From Clostridia bacterium (GTDB lineage Bacteria > Bacillota > Clostridia > Oscillospirales > Acutalibacteraceae): a stretch of DNA of 55,987 bases. Below the pieces are notes generated by a model, which was not told the DNA's origin, searched no databases, and saw nothing but the letters and a program-made list of their open reading frames with translations. The number at the start of each line of letters is the position of its first letter. Position 1 is the stretch's first letter. A program made the position numbers and the translations under genes. This document shows, in pieces, positions 18,985 through 26,925 of the stretch. The DNA is taken from positions 1 through 55,987 of the forward strand of contig JAGALQ010000005.1 of the NCBI GenBank assembly GCA_017625095.1, given 5' to 3'.

Positions 18985-19293
18985 ATGAGTAAAGAATATA
19001 ATCCCGATATAGTCAGCGTAATCGATGAAGAAGGCAAAGAGCACACATTCGAAGAGCTTGACAGAATCGAAACAGATAAAGGTAAATACGTTGCACTTCT
19101 TCCTATTTTTGACGATGCTGACGAGCAGCTTGAAGACAGCGGCGAGTTTATAATTCTCAAGGCTACGGAAGAAAACGGCGAGACATATCTCTCAGCAATT
19201 GAGGACGAGGATGAATTCAACGAAGTCGGTGTCCTTTTTGAAGAAAGACTTATCGACCTTTTTGAGTTTGAAGAAGACGGAGAAGAGGAATAA
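18985..19293 (+). CDS. DUF1292 domain protein (YrzB-like)
   Basis: This small acidic protein of 102 residues matches DUF1292: SVIDEEGKEHTFEELDRIE, YVALLPI and a central EDSGEFIILKATEENGE region, with an Asp/Glu-rich end (FEEDGEEE). The family is widespread in Firmicutes and often sits beside alaS, ruvX or yrzL; here those genes are absent. No biochemical function is known. A GGAGAA site precedes the start. Confidence 0.85.
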   Translation: MSKEYNPDIVSVIDEEGKEHTFEELDRIETDKGKYVALLPIFDDADEQLEDSGEFIILKATEENGETYLSAIEDEDEFNEVGVLFEERLIDLFEFEEDGEEE

Positions 19294-19324
19294 TATCCGC
19301 TCCGAAAAACTAAAATTATAATAT

Positions 19325-19516
19325 GCACCCTGCCTTGTGCGACAAAAGTGCGGCAATACTAACCCAACACTCATATCTTAGGGAAGCCGTCTCCGATCAG
19401 CGGATTGCAGACCTCCCGCCCTCAGGACGGACGAAGGGAGCGTGAACCTGCGGGAGGCTACCCACCTGCTTTAGACGCAGGTTATTATTCGCCGCATAAC
19501 GGCTTGGCGGGGATGC
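19325..19516 (+). ncRNA. ssrS: Candidate 6S RNA
   Basis: The gap 19294-19540 has no coding potential but folds as a long interrupted rod. Outer arms GCACCCTGCC (19325-19334) and GGCGGGGATGC pair. An inner pair AAGCCGT/ACGGCTT flanks an open region. An apical stem CCTCCCGC/GCGGGAGG carries the TGAACCTG element that I recall from Firmicute 6S RNAs. On the 3' side of the open bubble is a small hairpin, CACCTGC/GCAGGT. A TATAAT box at 19317-19322 would start transcription right at the outer arm. 6S RNA binds the sigma-A holoenzyme as a promoter mimic. The call is by eye only; the ends are approximate and no T-rich terminator follows. Confidence 0.6.
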
Positions 19517-19540
19517 GTAATACTTTATCAGGTGAGAAAA

Positions 19541-20212
19541 TTGAAAAAAATAATTGATTTTAACATATACGGTCTGCTGCCCGTTGAAGGCGGCTTTCTT
19601 TACATAAAGCCCGAGGTTATGCCCGACGGCAGAACAAGAGCCGATTTTTTCGGCTATGAGGTAGCTACAGAGCGCACAATGCCGATTACAAAGTGGACTT
19701 ATTTTGAAGGCAAATTCGGACCCGCATATCAGGAAATCTGTTCACAGATAAAAGACTATGTCAACTGCGAAACCGGCACGCTTTCAAACAACCACACCGT
19801 GCTCGTTTACCCTGACGGTGACGTCGGTATATTCAACGCACGCGGCATTGCAGTCTGGACAGGCAACCTCCAATATAACGACACACCTGCACGAGGTATT
19901 GCGCCCGACGGCAAAAGCTTCTGGAGCGTTGTGCCCGAGCTCAATGCGGTTATCTGCTACGCAACAGACGAAAAGCGAGTTCAGATGAGAATAGGCGGCG
20001 GCAAATCCACAGCGTTTGTTGACCCTGTCTCAATCGTACGCTACGGTGACAGACTCTTTATCTGCAACAAGGGTTCAAACAAGGTACGCACAATCACACT
20101 CGGCAATTTTGCTGTAAGCGATTATCTTGAGTTTGATGAGCCTGTGCTCAATTACTTCATCGCAGGTGAAAAAGAATTCGTAAGACTCGATTCAGGTCTT
20201 TATCAGCTTTAA
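19541..20212 (+). CDS. Unknown protein, beta-propeller-like strands
   Basis: The start is uncertain. A TTG at 19541 lies at a good distance from AGGTGA, while a GTG at 19532 lies inside that sequence, so TTG is preferred (223 residues). There is no signal peptide or membrane segment. The protein has repeated short strands with the look of a propeller or sensor domain (HTVLVYPDGDVGIFNARGIA, GIAPDGKSFWSV, YGDRLFICNKGSNKVRTI). I do not recognise a family. It is monocistronic behind the candidate 6S RNA, with a bidirectional terminator after it. Codon use resembles the neighbours. Confidence 0.65.
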   Translation: MKKIIDFNIYGLLPVEGGFLYIKPEVMPDGRTRADFFGYEVATERTMPITKWTYFEGKFGPAYQEICSQIKDYVNCETGTLSNNHTVLVYPDGDVGIFNARGIAVWTGNLQYNDTPARGIAPDGKSFWSVVPELNAVICYATDEKRVQMRIGGGKSTAFVDPVSIVRYGDRLFICNKGSNKVRTITLGNFAVSDYLEFDEPVLNYFIAGEKEFVRLDSGLYQL

Positions 20213-20223
20213 TAAATAAAAGA

Positions 20224-20263
20224 ATCAGCCGTTCCTCATCACTCAAGGAACGGCTGATATTTT
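20224..20263. terminator. Bidirectional terminator between convergent genes
   Basis: The stem ATCAGCCGTTCC with its complement GGAACGGCTGAT is followed by ATTTTT on the plus strand and preceded by an A-rich stretch, so it can end both the unknown gene and the GPH transporter gene. Confidence 0.85.
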
Positions 20264-20270
20264 TCGCTTA

Positions 20271-21773
20271 TTATTCGTCGATGTTGATGCCTCTCTCTTT
20301 TCTGAGCTGAGCAAGCTCGCTGAATACCTTATTCTTCTTTTCACCTGTGAGGTCATAGAAGAACAGCGGAATTGCACAGAGAAGAAGACTGATACCGGGA
20401 ACGATGGTAACAAGTGAGAACATGGCAAAATTCTGTGTCGATGACATGCTGTTGATTGCCTGAGCAACAGCCTCGCCCTTACCGACGTTGAGCTGAGCCA
20501 CGTCGATATTAACAATTATGTACATAACAATAATCATAACGGTTGCAAATGCATTACCGATCTTATTTACAAATGACTGGCAGGCAGAGCCGAGGCCTGT
20601 GTTTCTGAAGCCCGTTTTCCACTCCATAAAATCAAGACAGTCGCAAACCATTGCAAACGAAACGTTGTTGATAACGCCGAGCGGGATTGCGGAGATAAGC
20701 ATAAACGGAATACAGATAAGAAGGTTCTTTGTTGTCCAACCGATAATGAGAGTCAGGCAGCTTGAAACGAAACCGCCGAGGCAGGAAACAATCATGATAT
20801 GCTTGTACTCAAACTTCTTGTAGAGCTTGGGAAGGAAGAGCATTGCGCCGAACATACCGATAGCGGCACAAACCTGAATAACAAGTGCAACGTTTGAAAT
20901 GTTCTTATTTATCTCTTCAACAGTTTCGGGAGCCTTGGAGCCGAGATAGAATCCCGAATAACGTGCAACGTGAGGAGCTGCTGCCTGAAGCATATATCTG
21001 CCGAATGAAAGCACACCCGAAAAAACAACAAGCATAAGGGGCTTGCAGGTGAATATTCTCTTGAGTGTTGAAACTTCACCGGGAGCTCTTTTCTTGGCAT
21101 CGGGAAGCTGGATTCTTTCCTTGATTTTAAAGGAAGAGATAGAGAAAAGAGGCATACCGATAACAGCCATTGAAATAGCCATTATTGCATACTTAAAAAT
21201 GTTCGCACGCTCAATGTCCATATCAGCGACAAAGTATCCGACAATAATCGGAAGAGCAACTGTAACTGCAGAACCGATACCGCCGACAGTCTTGCCGTAG
21301 GAGATGATGTTGCCTCTCTCCTTGGGGTTGGGAGTCATAACGTTGGGCATACTCCAGAAAGGAACGTCGCTGGCGGTATAAATCATACCCCACGCAACGT
21401 AGACAACCGATACGAAAACATAAAGCCAGATTGACTGATTTTTTGTATCAAAGCCGGGATTTACGAACATAAGTATGGTGAGAGCGGCAATGGGAAGCGC
21501 AGTCCAGACGGGATAAGGCTTCATTCTGCCCTTCTTGGTAGAATGTCTGTCCATAATCATACCCATCATCGGGTCATTGACAGCATCCCATACACGTGCA
21601 AGAAGCATAAGCAGTATTACGAACAGTGCATCGAGCATAAGCACGTTCATATAGTAGTCTGTGATATAGCTGGACATACAGCTGTATACAAGACCCTGTC
21701 CGAGAGCGGCAATTGCATAAGCCTTCGTTTCGCCCTTTGGAACGTATTTTTTCATTTCATCTTGTTTAGCCAT
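20271..21773 (-). CDS. GPH-family (glycoside-pentoside-hexuronide:cation) symporter
   Basis: The 500-residue protein has about twelve membrane segments and the GPH/MFS_2 wording: a DxxNDPMMG-type motif (RVWDAVNDPMMGMIMDR) after the second segment and GMIYTASDVPFWSMP further on. Such proteins bring in disaccharides or glycosides with Na+ or H+. The sugar cannot be told from sequence. The nearest carbohydrate genes are the GH3 glucosidase and malQ, not adjacent. It has its own promoter and GGAGG site, and is monocistronic. Confidence 0.88.
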   Translation of the reverse strand: MAKQDEMKKYVPKGETKAYAIAALGQGLVYSCMSSYITDYYMNVLMLDALFVILLMLLARVWDAVNDPMMGMIMDRHSTKKGRMKPYPVWTALPIAALTILMFVNPGFDTKNQSIWLYVFVSVVYVAWGMIYTASDVPFWSMPNVMTPNPKERGNIISYGKTVGGIGSAVTVALPIIVGYFVADMDIERANIFKYAIMAISMAVIGMPLFSISSFKIKERIQLPDAKKRAPGEVSTLKRIFTCKPLMLVVFSGVLSFGRYMLQAAAPHVARYSGFYLGSKAPETVEEINKNISNVALVIQVCAAIGMFGAMLFLPKLYKKFEYKHIMIVSCLGGFVSSCLTLIIGWTTKNLLICIPFMLISAIPLGVINNVSFAMVCDCLDFMEWKTGFRNTGLGSACQSFVNKIGNAFATVMIIVMYIIVNIDVAQLNVGKGEAVAQAINSMSSTQNFAMFSLVTIVPGISLLLCAIPLFFYDLTGEKKNKVFSELAQLRKERGINIDE

Positions 21774-21808
21774 TTGTTACCTCCTGATAAAACAATTATA
21801 TGAATATG

Positions 21809-21837
21809 ATATTAGCACAATAAAAGTATTTTTTCAA
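21809..21837 (-). promoter_or_regulatory. Promoter of the GPH symporter gene
   Basis: On the minus strand TTGAAA (21832-21837), a 17-bp spacer and TAATAT (21809-21814), about 35 bp upstream of the start codon. Confidence 0.68.
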
Positions 21838-21863
21838 CATAATTCACACCGCAGTAAGATAGA

Positions 21864-21905
21864 AAAAAACGCCCTCTTTTTGTCGCATTTAACAAAAAGA
21901 GAGCG
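21864..21905 (-). terminator. Terminator of the lysozyme-like gene
   Basis: A long stem based on CTCTTTTTGT with its complement, followed on the minus strand by TTTTTTT, lies just past the stop codon at 21913. Confidence 0.85.
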
Positions 21906-21912
21906 TAAATAA

Positions 21913-23013
21913 TTAGCCTGCCATACCTATGATAAAGTTTGTAATGAAGCCAACCATAACCTCTACAAAATAAACACACAACTGGAAGATAATAGAGAAA
22001 ATGTTTGTGTCAGCTGTGATCTGACCCAGACCGCCACTCTGCGGAGGAACATATGTAGGCTCTCCGGGAGTGAGAACGCCGCCTGCTGCAACATACATAT
22101 CAAGAGCTTCCTGGCGCTCGGTTATTGCAAGGCGCTTGTATACAGCAACCTGAACATCCGATGAGTTACGGCAGAAGTAGTAAAGATATTTGCCTTCAAC
22201 AGCAGCGGGGTCAATGCCGTACTTTTCTGCAGAGCTTGCCGTTATCTTTTGAGCAATCAGCTCAGGCGGGTAATCTACAAGGTAACTTGCTCTTGCATAT
22301 ATAGCTTTGATAAGTACATCTTCGGGCTGATTGTTGAATCCGCCGAGGCTTTCAAAAGCTTTTGTAATAACATCACTGTTCACACCGTTCTGTACAGCGC
22401 GTGACCAGATAACGTTTTTGAGTGCAATGGTATAGTTATCAATATCGAATCCGGGAACATTTTTCTCAAGTTTAGCAACCATTACGTCATAAAAACGCGC
22501 CTTGGTATAAGCATGCTGAAGACGGAGGAAGTTGCTTGATGATTCCTGAGCAATAGCCCTCCACTCCGCATTGAAATTATTACCGTACTTGTTGCCGTCA
22601 TTTTCATAAGCGGTTATCAGCCTGTTACCGACAAACACGCCTTCACCCGAAGAAATGCACCACTCGGCAAAATCAAGCGGCACACCGTAGGTGCTCGAAA
22701 ACTGATAGGCGCCGTAAGATACACCGCCTGTATCTTTACCTTCGGATATTGTGCCGGGGTTACCGTTTGATTCATACTTTGCAGAAAGGCTGCCGAGCTG
22801 CATTGAATCGGAGGCAGCATTAAGCGTAATGCTGTCGGTTGTTATGCTGTTAGGCGTTATGCTGTCAGCTATTGTGCTGTCGGGCATTATGTAATAATCG
22901 GATATTGTTCCTTCAGGAAAATATTCATCATCATAAGCCTGCGAACTGATTCCGAAACACATTACGAGAACCAATAAAACTGCGAAAAAAGATAACATTT
23001 TTTTCATAAACAA
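21913..23013 (-). CDS. Secreted lysozyme-like protein (T6SS VgrG3-like C-terminal domain) with hydrophobic tail
   Basis: The 366-residue protein has a signal peptide (about 1-26), a short five-residue-period repeat (DSTIA, DSITP, NSITT, DSITL; about 46-65), then a 230-residue domain. That domain has the wording LSAKYESNGNPGTIS and GGVSYGAYQFSS seen in the C-terminal muramidase-like domain of VgrG3 and in phage-like chitosanase/lysozyme folds; the Glu of KYESNG is a good candidate for the catalytic acid. It ends in a hydrophobic segment (IFSIIFQLCVYFVEVMVGF onward) that runs almost to the stop. No T6SS genes are present, so it is more likely a cell-wall enzyme of its own host. Activity is inferred from fold resemblance only. 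Confidence 0.7.
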   Translation of the reverse strand: MFMKKMLSFFAVLLVLVMCFGISSQAYDDEYFPEGTISDYYIMPDSTIADSITPNSITTDSITLNAASDSMQLGSLSAKYESNGNPGTISEGKDTGGVSYGAYQFSSTYGVPLDFAEWCISSGEGVFVGNRLITAYENDGNKYGNNFNAEWRAIAQESSSNFLRLQHAYTKARFYDVMVAKLEKNVPGFDIDNYTIALKNVIWSRAVQNGVNSDVITKAFESLGGFNNQPEDVLIKAIYARASYLVDYPPELIAQKITASSAEKYGIDPAAVEGKYLYYFCRNSSDVQVAVYKRLAITERQEALDMYVAAGGVLTPGEPTYVPPQSGGLGQITADTNIFSIIFQLCVYFVEVMVGFITNFIIGMAG

Positions 23014-23041
23014 ATCTCCTTATGTATATTAACCACTGATT

Positions 23042-23071
23042 ATTTTACACTATTTTGTACCTTATTGTCAA
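23042..23071 (-). promoter_or_regulatory. Promoter of the lysozyme-like gene
   Basis: On the minus strand TTGACA (23066-23071), an 18-bp spacer and TAAAAT (23042-23047). Confidence 0.72.
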
Positions 23072-23139
23072 CTAAATTTCATAATACAAATTAAGGTATG
23101 TAAGTAACAAATTCATAACATCAATAAAAAATTGCTTTA

Positions 23140-23168
23140 TTGACTTAGTCAAAAATGTGATATAAAAT
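23140..23168 (+). promoter_or_regulatory. copA promoter with dyad over the -35 box
   Basis: TTGACT (23140-23145), a 17-bp spacer and TAAAAT (23163-23168). The dyad TTGACT-T-AGTCAA (23140-23152) covers the -35, and GTAAGTAAC occurs at 23100-23108 and again at 23170-23178, either side of the promoter. These are possible operator parts for a metal-responsive repressor, but no regulator gene is adjacent. Confidence 0.62.
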
Positions 23169-23198
23169 AGTAAGTAACTTAGTTTACAGGTGATAATA

Positions 23199-25469
23199 AT
23201 GAATCTCAGATTTAAAGTTGAAGGAATGAGTTGTGCCGCCTGCTCTGCCGCTGTAGAAAGAGCTGTTTCAAAGATTGACGGAGTTGAAAGCGCTCAGGTT
23301 AATCTACTGGCAAAGCTCCTCACAGCTGAATTCGACGAATCAAAAACCGACAGCGAAGCGATAATCAACGCTGTCACAAAAGCCGGCTTCAAAGCAAGCC
23401 TTATCGAAGACAAAAAAGAAGAAGAGGCAAACAGTAAAGAAGAGAAACAAACCGTTCAGCCAGCTGTTACCGAAAAATATACACCGGTAAAGACAAGGCT
23501 TGCCGTATCAATTCCGCTGCTTGTGATTCTTATGTATATCACAATGGGTCATATGGCAGGTCTGCCGGTGCCGCAATTTCTGCACGGCACACAAAACGCA
23601 GTACAGTTTGCATTCGCCCAATTTCTGCTTACCTTACCGATTCTTTACGTCAACCGCAAATTTTTCTTCGGCGGATTCTCTTCACTTATCAGGCGCGCAC
23701 CGAATATGGATACCCTCGTTGCAGTGGGCGCAAGTGCATCGATGATATACGGAATCGTATCGATATTTATGATAGGCTACGGCTTGGGCAACGGCAGAGC
23801 GGATATCGCGCAGAAATATGCATCAAATCTGTATTTTGAATCTGCCGCAATGATACTGACACTTGTCACGGTCGGCAAATTTCTTGAAGAACGTTCTAAG
23901 AATAAAACAAACTCCGCAGTTGAAAAGCTGATTGACCTGTCCCCAAAAACGGCAACGGTAATCCGCGCAGGAAAAGAAATTACCGTAAAAGCAGAGGAAA
24001 TCGCAGTCGGAGACACCGTTGTTATACGACCCGGCGAAAAGATTCCCGTAGACGGAATTATCACAGAAGGCAATTCAAGCGTTGACCAATCAGCTCTCAC
24101 GGGTGAAAGTATGCCAGTTGAAAAAAACGAGGGCGATACGGTTATGTCTGCAAGTGTCAACCTTGAGGGCGCATTCAATATGAAGGCAACCAAAGTCGGC
24201 AAAAACACAACGCTTGCACAGATAATCGAGCTTGTTGAAAACGCAGGTGCAACAAAGGCACCTGCCGCAAGACTGGCAGACAAGATTGCAGGCGTGTTCG
24301 TGCCGATAGTTATGAGCATCTCACTTATAACCTTTATCGCCTGGATGATTGCAGGTCAGAGCCTTGAGTTTGCTCTTTCATGTGCAATATGTGTGCTTGT
24401 AATCTCTTGTCCGTGTGCGCTCGGTCTTGCAACCCCGGTAGCTATCACCGTTTCGGCAGGTAAGTGTGCATCAAACGGAATTCTCGTCAAATCTGCACAG
24501 GCACTGGAAACGCTCGGAAAAGCTGACGTATATGTCCTCGACAAAACAGGCACCGTCACAACCGGTAAACCTGCAGTCACCGACGTAACGGCATACGGAA
24601 TGGAAAGAGAAGAACTGTTGCAGCTTGCAGCATCACTCGAATCAAAGAGCGAGCACCTTCTTGCCAAAGCCATATGCAACAGCTACAGCGGCGAAACATC
24701 GAATACCATCGGCTTTAAATATATTCTCGGTAAAGGTGTTTCAGCAATTATAAACGGTAAAAAAGCAATCGGCGGAAATGCCGCACTTATGAACGAAAAC
24801 GGCATTGATATTTCTGCCGCCGAAGATGCCGCTTCAACAGCGGCAAAGCAGGGCAAAACACCCGTTTACTTCGCTTTCGCCAAAAAGCTTGCAGGTCTTA
24901 TCTGCGTCGCAGATGAAATCAAGCCGACAAGCATTGAAGCCGTAAAAGCATTGAAATCACGCGGATCACAGGTTGTTTTGCTGACAGGTGACAACGATAT
25001 TACGGCGCAGGCAATCGGCAAAACACTCGATGTTGACCGCACCGTATCAGAAGTACTTCCTGCTCAGAAATCCGAGCAGATAAAGCTGCTTCAGCAGCAG
25101 GGCAAAACAGTAGTAATGGTCGGCGACGGAATCAATGATTCCCCTGCCCTTGCTCAGGCTGACGTAGGCATCGCAATAGGCGGCGGCACCGACATTGCAA
25201 TTGAATCCGCAGACATCGTTCTGATGAAAAGTGAACTGACAGATGTTGTAAAGGCAAACACCTTTTCGCGCAAGACAATGCGTAACATCAAACAGAATCT
25301 TTTCTGGGCATTTTTCTACAACATTATCGGCATTCCGATTGCCGCAGGTTTGCTGTTCATCCCCTTCGGCATTACCCTTTCACCGATGATAGGTGCAGCA
25401 GCAATGAGCCTCAGCTCCGTTTTTGTTGTAACAAACGCACTCAGGCTGTATAAAATGAAAGATAAATAA
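23199..25469 (+). CDS. copA: Copper-exporting P1B-type ATPase CopA
   Basis: The start is the ATG 9 bases after CAGG (756 residues). It has one N-terminal heavy-metal domain with [15 protein letters not shown], about eight membrane segments, the TGES actuator motif ([10 protein letters not shown]), the CPC membrane metal site ([13 protein letters not shown]), the phosphorylation motif [11 protein letters not shown] and the hinge [21 protein letters not shown] with an MSCAAC domain indicates Cu(I) export. One oddity: the conserved SEHP nucleotide-site motif reads SEHLL (His486, Leu487); the His is kept. It is monocistronic, without the usual copZ or csoR neighbours in the window. Confidence 0.93.
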   Translation: MNLRFKVEGMSCAACSAAVERAVSKIDGVESAQVNLLAKLLTAEFDESKTDSEAIINAVTKAGFKASLIEDKKEEEANSKEEKQTVQPAVTEKYTPVKTRLAVSIPLLVILMYITMGHMAGLPVPQFLHGTQNAVQFAFAQFLLTLPILYVNRKFFFGGFSSLIRRAPNMDTLVAVGASASMIYGIVSIFMIGYGLGNGRADIAQKYASNLYFESAAMILTLVTVGKFLEERSKNKTNSAVEKLIDLSPKTATVIRAGKEITVKAEEIAVGDTVVIRPGEKIPVDGIITEGNSSVDQSALTGESMPVEKNEGDTVMSASVNLEGAFNMKATKVGKNTTLAQIIELVENAGATKAPAARLADKIAGVFVPIVMSISLITFIAWMIAGQSLEFALSCAICVLVISCPCALGLATPVAITVSAGKCASNGILVKSAQALETLGKADVYVLDKTGTVTTGKPAVTDVTAYGMEREELLQLAASLESKSEHLLAKAICNSYSGETSNTIGFKYILGKGVSAIINGKKAIGGNAALMNENGIDISAAEDAASTAAKQGKTPVYFAFAKKLAGLICVADEIKPTSIEAVKALKSRGSQVVLLTGDNDITAQAIGKTLDVDRTVSEVLPAQKSEQIKLLQQQGKTVVMVGDGINDSPALAQADVGIAIGGGTDIAIESADIVLMKSELTDVVKANTFSRKTMRNIKQNLFWAFFYNIIGIPIAAGLLFIPFGITLSPMIGAAAMSLSSVFVVTNALRLYKMKDK

Positions 25470-25475
25470 ATTCTG

Positions 25476-25511
25476 ATATCCGTCGGATGTAAATTTCGGC
25501 GGATATTTTTT
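25476..25511 (+). terminator. copA terminator
   Basis: The stem ATATCCG(T)CG with CG(G)CGGATAT, followed by TTTTTT, lies 6 bp past the copA stop. Confidence 0.8.
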
Positions 25512-25531
25512 ACTTTTGATGTAATATCCAC

Positions 25532-25560
25532 TTGTTAAATAATAATATTTTTGATATAAT
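25532..25560 (+). promoter_or_regulatory. rmuC promoter
   Basis: TTGTTA (25532-25537), a 17-bp spacer and a perfect TATAAT (25555-25560), 42 bp before the start codon. Confidence 0.72.
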
Positions 25561-25602
25561 GTGATTAATAATGGATAAATTTAGGCTTTACGGAGGTGTT
25601 TT

Positions 25603-26922
25603 ATGCCGTACAACAACATCACAACCATTCTTCTGGCGGTTGTAATCGTGCTGCTTGCCGTTGCTGTTGCAGCGATATTCTCGCTGATAAAAAAGAGCAA
25701 TCGCAACACCGGGCACGAAGACAGCGAAAAAATGCAGCGTCAGCTGGCTGATGAGTTTGAACGCAACAGAAGAGAGATGTCGGTTGCACAGAACGACACA
25801 CGTGCACAGACTGCTCAGAGCATCGGCGAAATGGTAAAAAAGCTTGATGAAATGACAAAAGCTAATTTTGAAAATCAGCAGACAATGACACGTTTGCTCA
25901 GCGAAGCACTCGTGAACATTCAGCAGAACAACACTTCGCAGAATGAAAGGCTCGTAAGAAACGTATCGGAAGCCATCGGCAAAATGCAGGAGAGCAACGA
26001 AAAAAAGCTCGACGAAATGAGGACAACCGTTGACGAAAAGCTCAGCGCGACACTCAACGAAAGGCTCAACAGCTCATTTAAAACCGTATCCGATCAGCTT
26101 GAAAATGTAAACAAGTCACTCGGCGAAATGAAAGAGCTTTCTTCCGGTGTCACTGCGAATGTATCATCGCTCAACAAGGTTCTCACAAACGTAAAGGCAA
26201 GAGGCACGTGGGCAGAAGTTTATCTCGAGAATATCCTTGACCAGACCATTCCCGGAATGTATGTCAAGAATTATGCACCGATTGAAGGCAGTCAGGCAAA
26301 GGTTGAGTTTGCCGTCAAGATTCCCGCAGGCGACTCAAGCGGCAACATAACCTACCTTCCCATCGACTCTAAATTCCCGATGGAGGACTATGTAAGACTC
26401 TGCACCGCAGCCGAAAACGCAGATCCCGTTGCGGTTGCCGCAGCAAGAAAAGCGCTTGCATCACGCGTCAAGGATGAGGCAAAACTCATCACCAAATACA
26501 TAGTTGTGCCGCAGACCACACCTTACGCCATAATGTACCTTGCAACAGAAGGTCTTTATGCCGAGATTGCCGCTTCACCCGACGGCTTACCCGAAAAGCT
26601 GAGAAGCGAATACAACATAATGATTGCCGGACCGACCACGATTACAGCCCTGCTCTCTTCACTTTCAATGGGCTTCAAGGCGGTTGCAATAAACGAAAAA
26701 GCAAATGAAGTAAGACAGATGCTTGCCGTTGCCAAAACGCAGTATGACAAATTCGGCGACCTGCTTGAAAAAGCAAGAAGACGGATTGACGATGCGGGCA
26801 AGGCACTCGGCGAAGCACAAAACAGAAACCGCATTATCCAGAAGAAACTCAAAGGCGTCGAAGCTGTTGATTCAGCAGAAGACGTCGCCGCATTAGAAGA
26901 AAAATTTTTTGAAGGGGAATAA
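25603..26922 (+). CDS. rmuC: DNA recombination protein RmuC
   Basis: The 439-residue protein has an N-terminal membrane segment (about 7-28), a long coiled coil (about 45-190) and the RmuC nuclease-like domain. The family block RGTWAEVYLENILDQTIPGMY and the later LPIDSKFPMEDYVRL with KYIVVPQTTPYAIMYL are clear. RmuC limits inversions at short inverted repeats in E. coli and is predicted to be a PD-(D/E)XK-type nuclease. It ends 3 bp before the GH3 gene, so the two share a transcript although their roles appear unrelated. Confidence 0.93.
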   Translation: MPYNNITTILLAVVIVLLAVAVAAIFSLIKKSNRNTGHEDSEKMQRQLADEFERNRREMSVAQNDTRAQTAQSIGEMVKKLDEMTKANFENQQTMTRLLSEALVNIQQNNTSQNERLVRNVSEAIGKMQESNEKKLDEMRTTVDEKLSATLNERLNSSFKTVSDQLENVNKSLGEMKELSSGVTANVSSLNKVLTNVKARGTWAEVYLENILDQTIPGMYVKNYAPIEGSQAKVEFAVKIPAGDSSGNITYLPIDSKFPMEDYVRLCTAAENADPVAVAAARKALASRVKDEAKLITKYIVVPQTTPYAIMYLATEGLYAEIAASPDGLPEKLRSEYNIMIAGPTTITALLSSLSMGFKAVAINEKANEVRQMLAVAKTQYDKFGDLLEKARRRIDDAGKALGEAQNRNRIIQKKLKGVEAVDSAEDVAALEEKFFEGE

Positions 26923-26925
26923 AAA

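Noticed and set aside
19325-19516. SRP RNA, tmRNA or RNase P RNA in this gap
   Set aside because: The conserved core wording of those RNAs is not visible; the 6S layout fits better.
21913-23013. A type VI secretion system or prophage remnant, from the VgrG3-like domain
   Set aside because: No other T6SS or phage genes are present; the protein has its own signal peptide and promoter.
23181-23196. A possible CopY box (TACAGGTGAT against TACAnnTGTA) before copA
   Set aside because: The last two positions do not fit, it overlaps the ribosome-binding site, and no copY is nearby.
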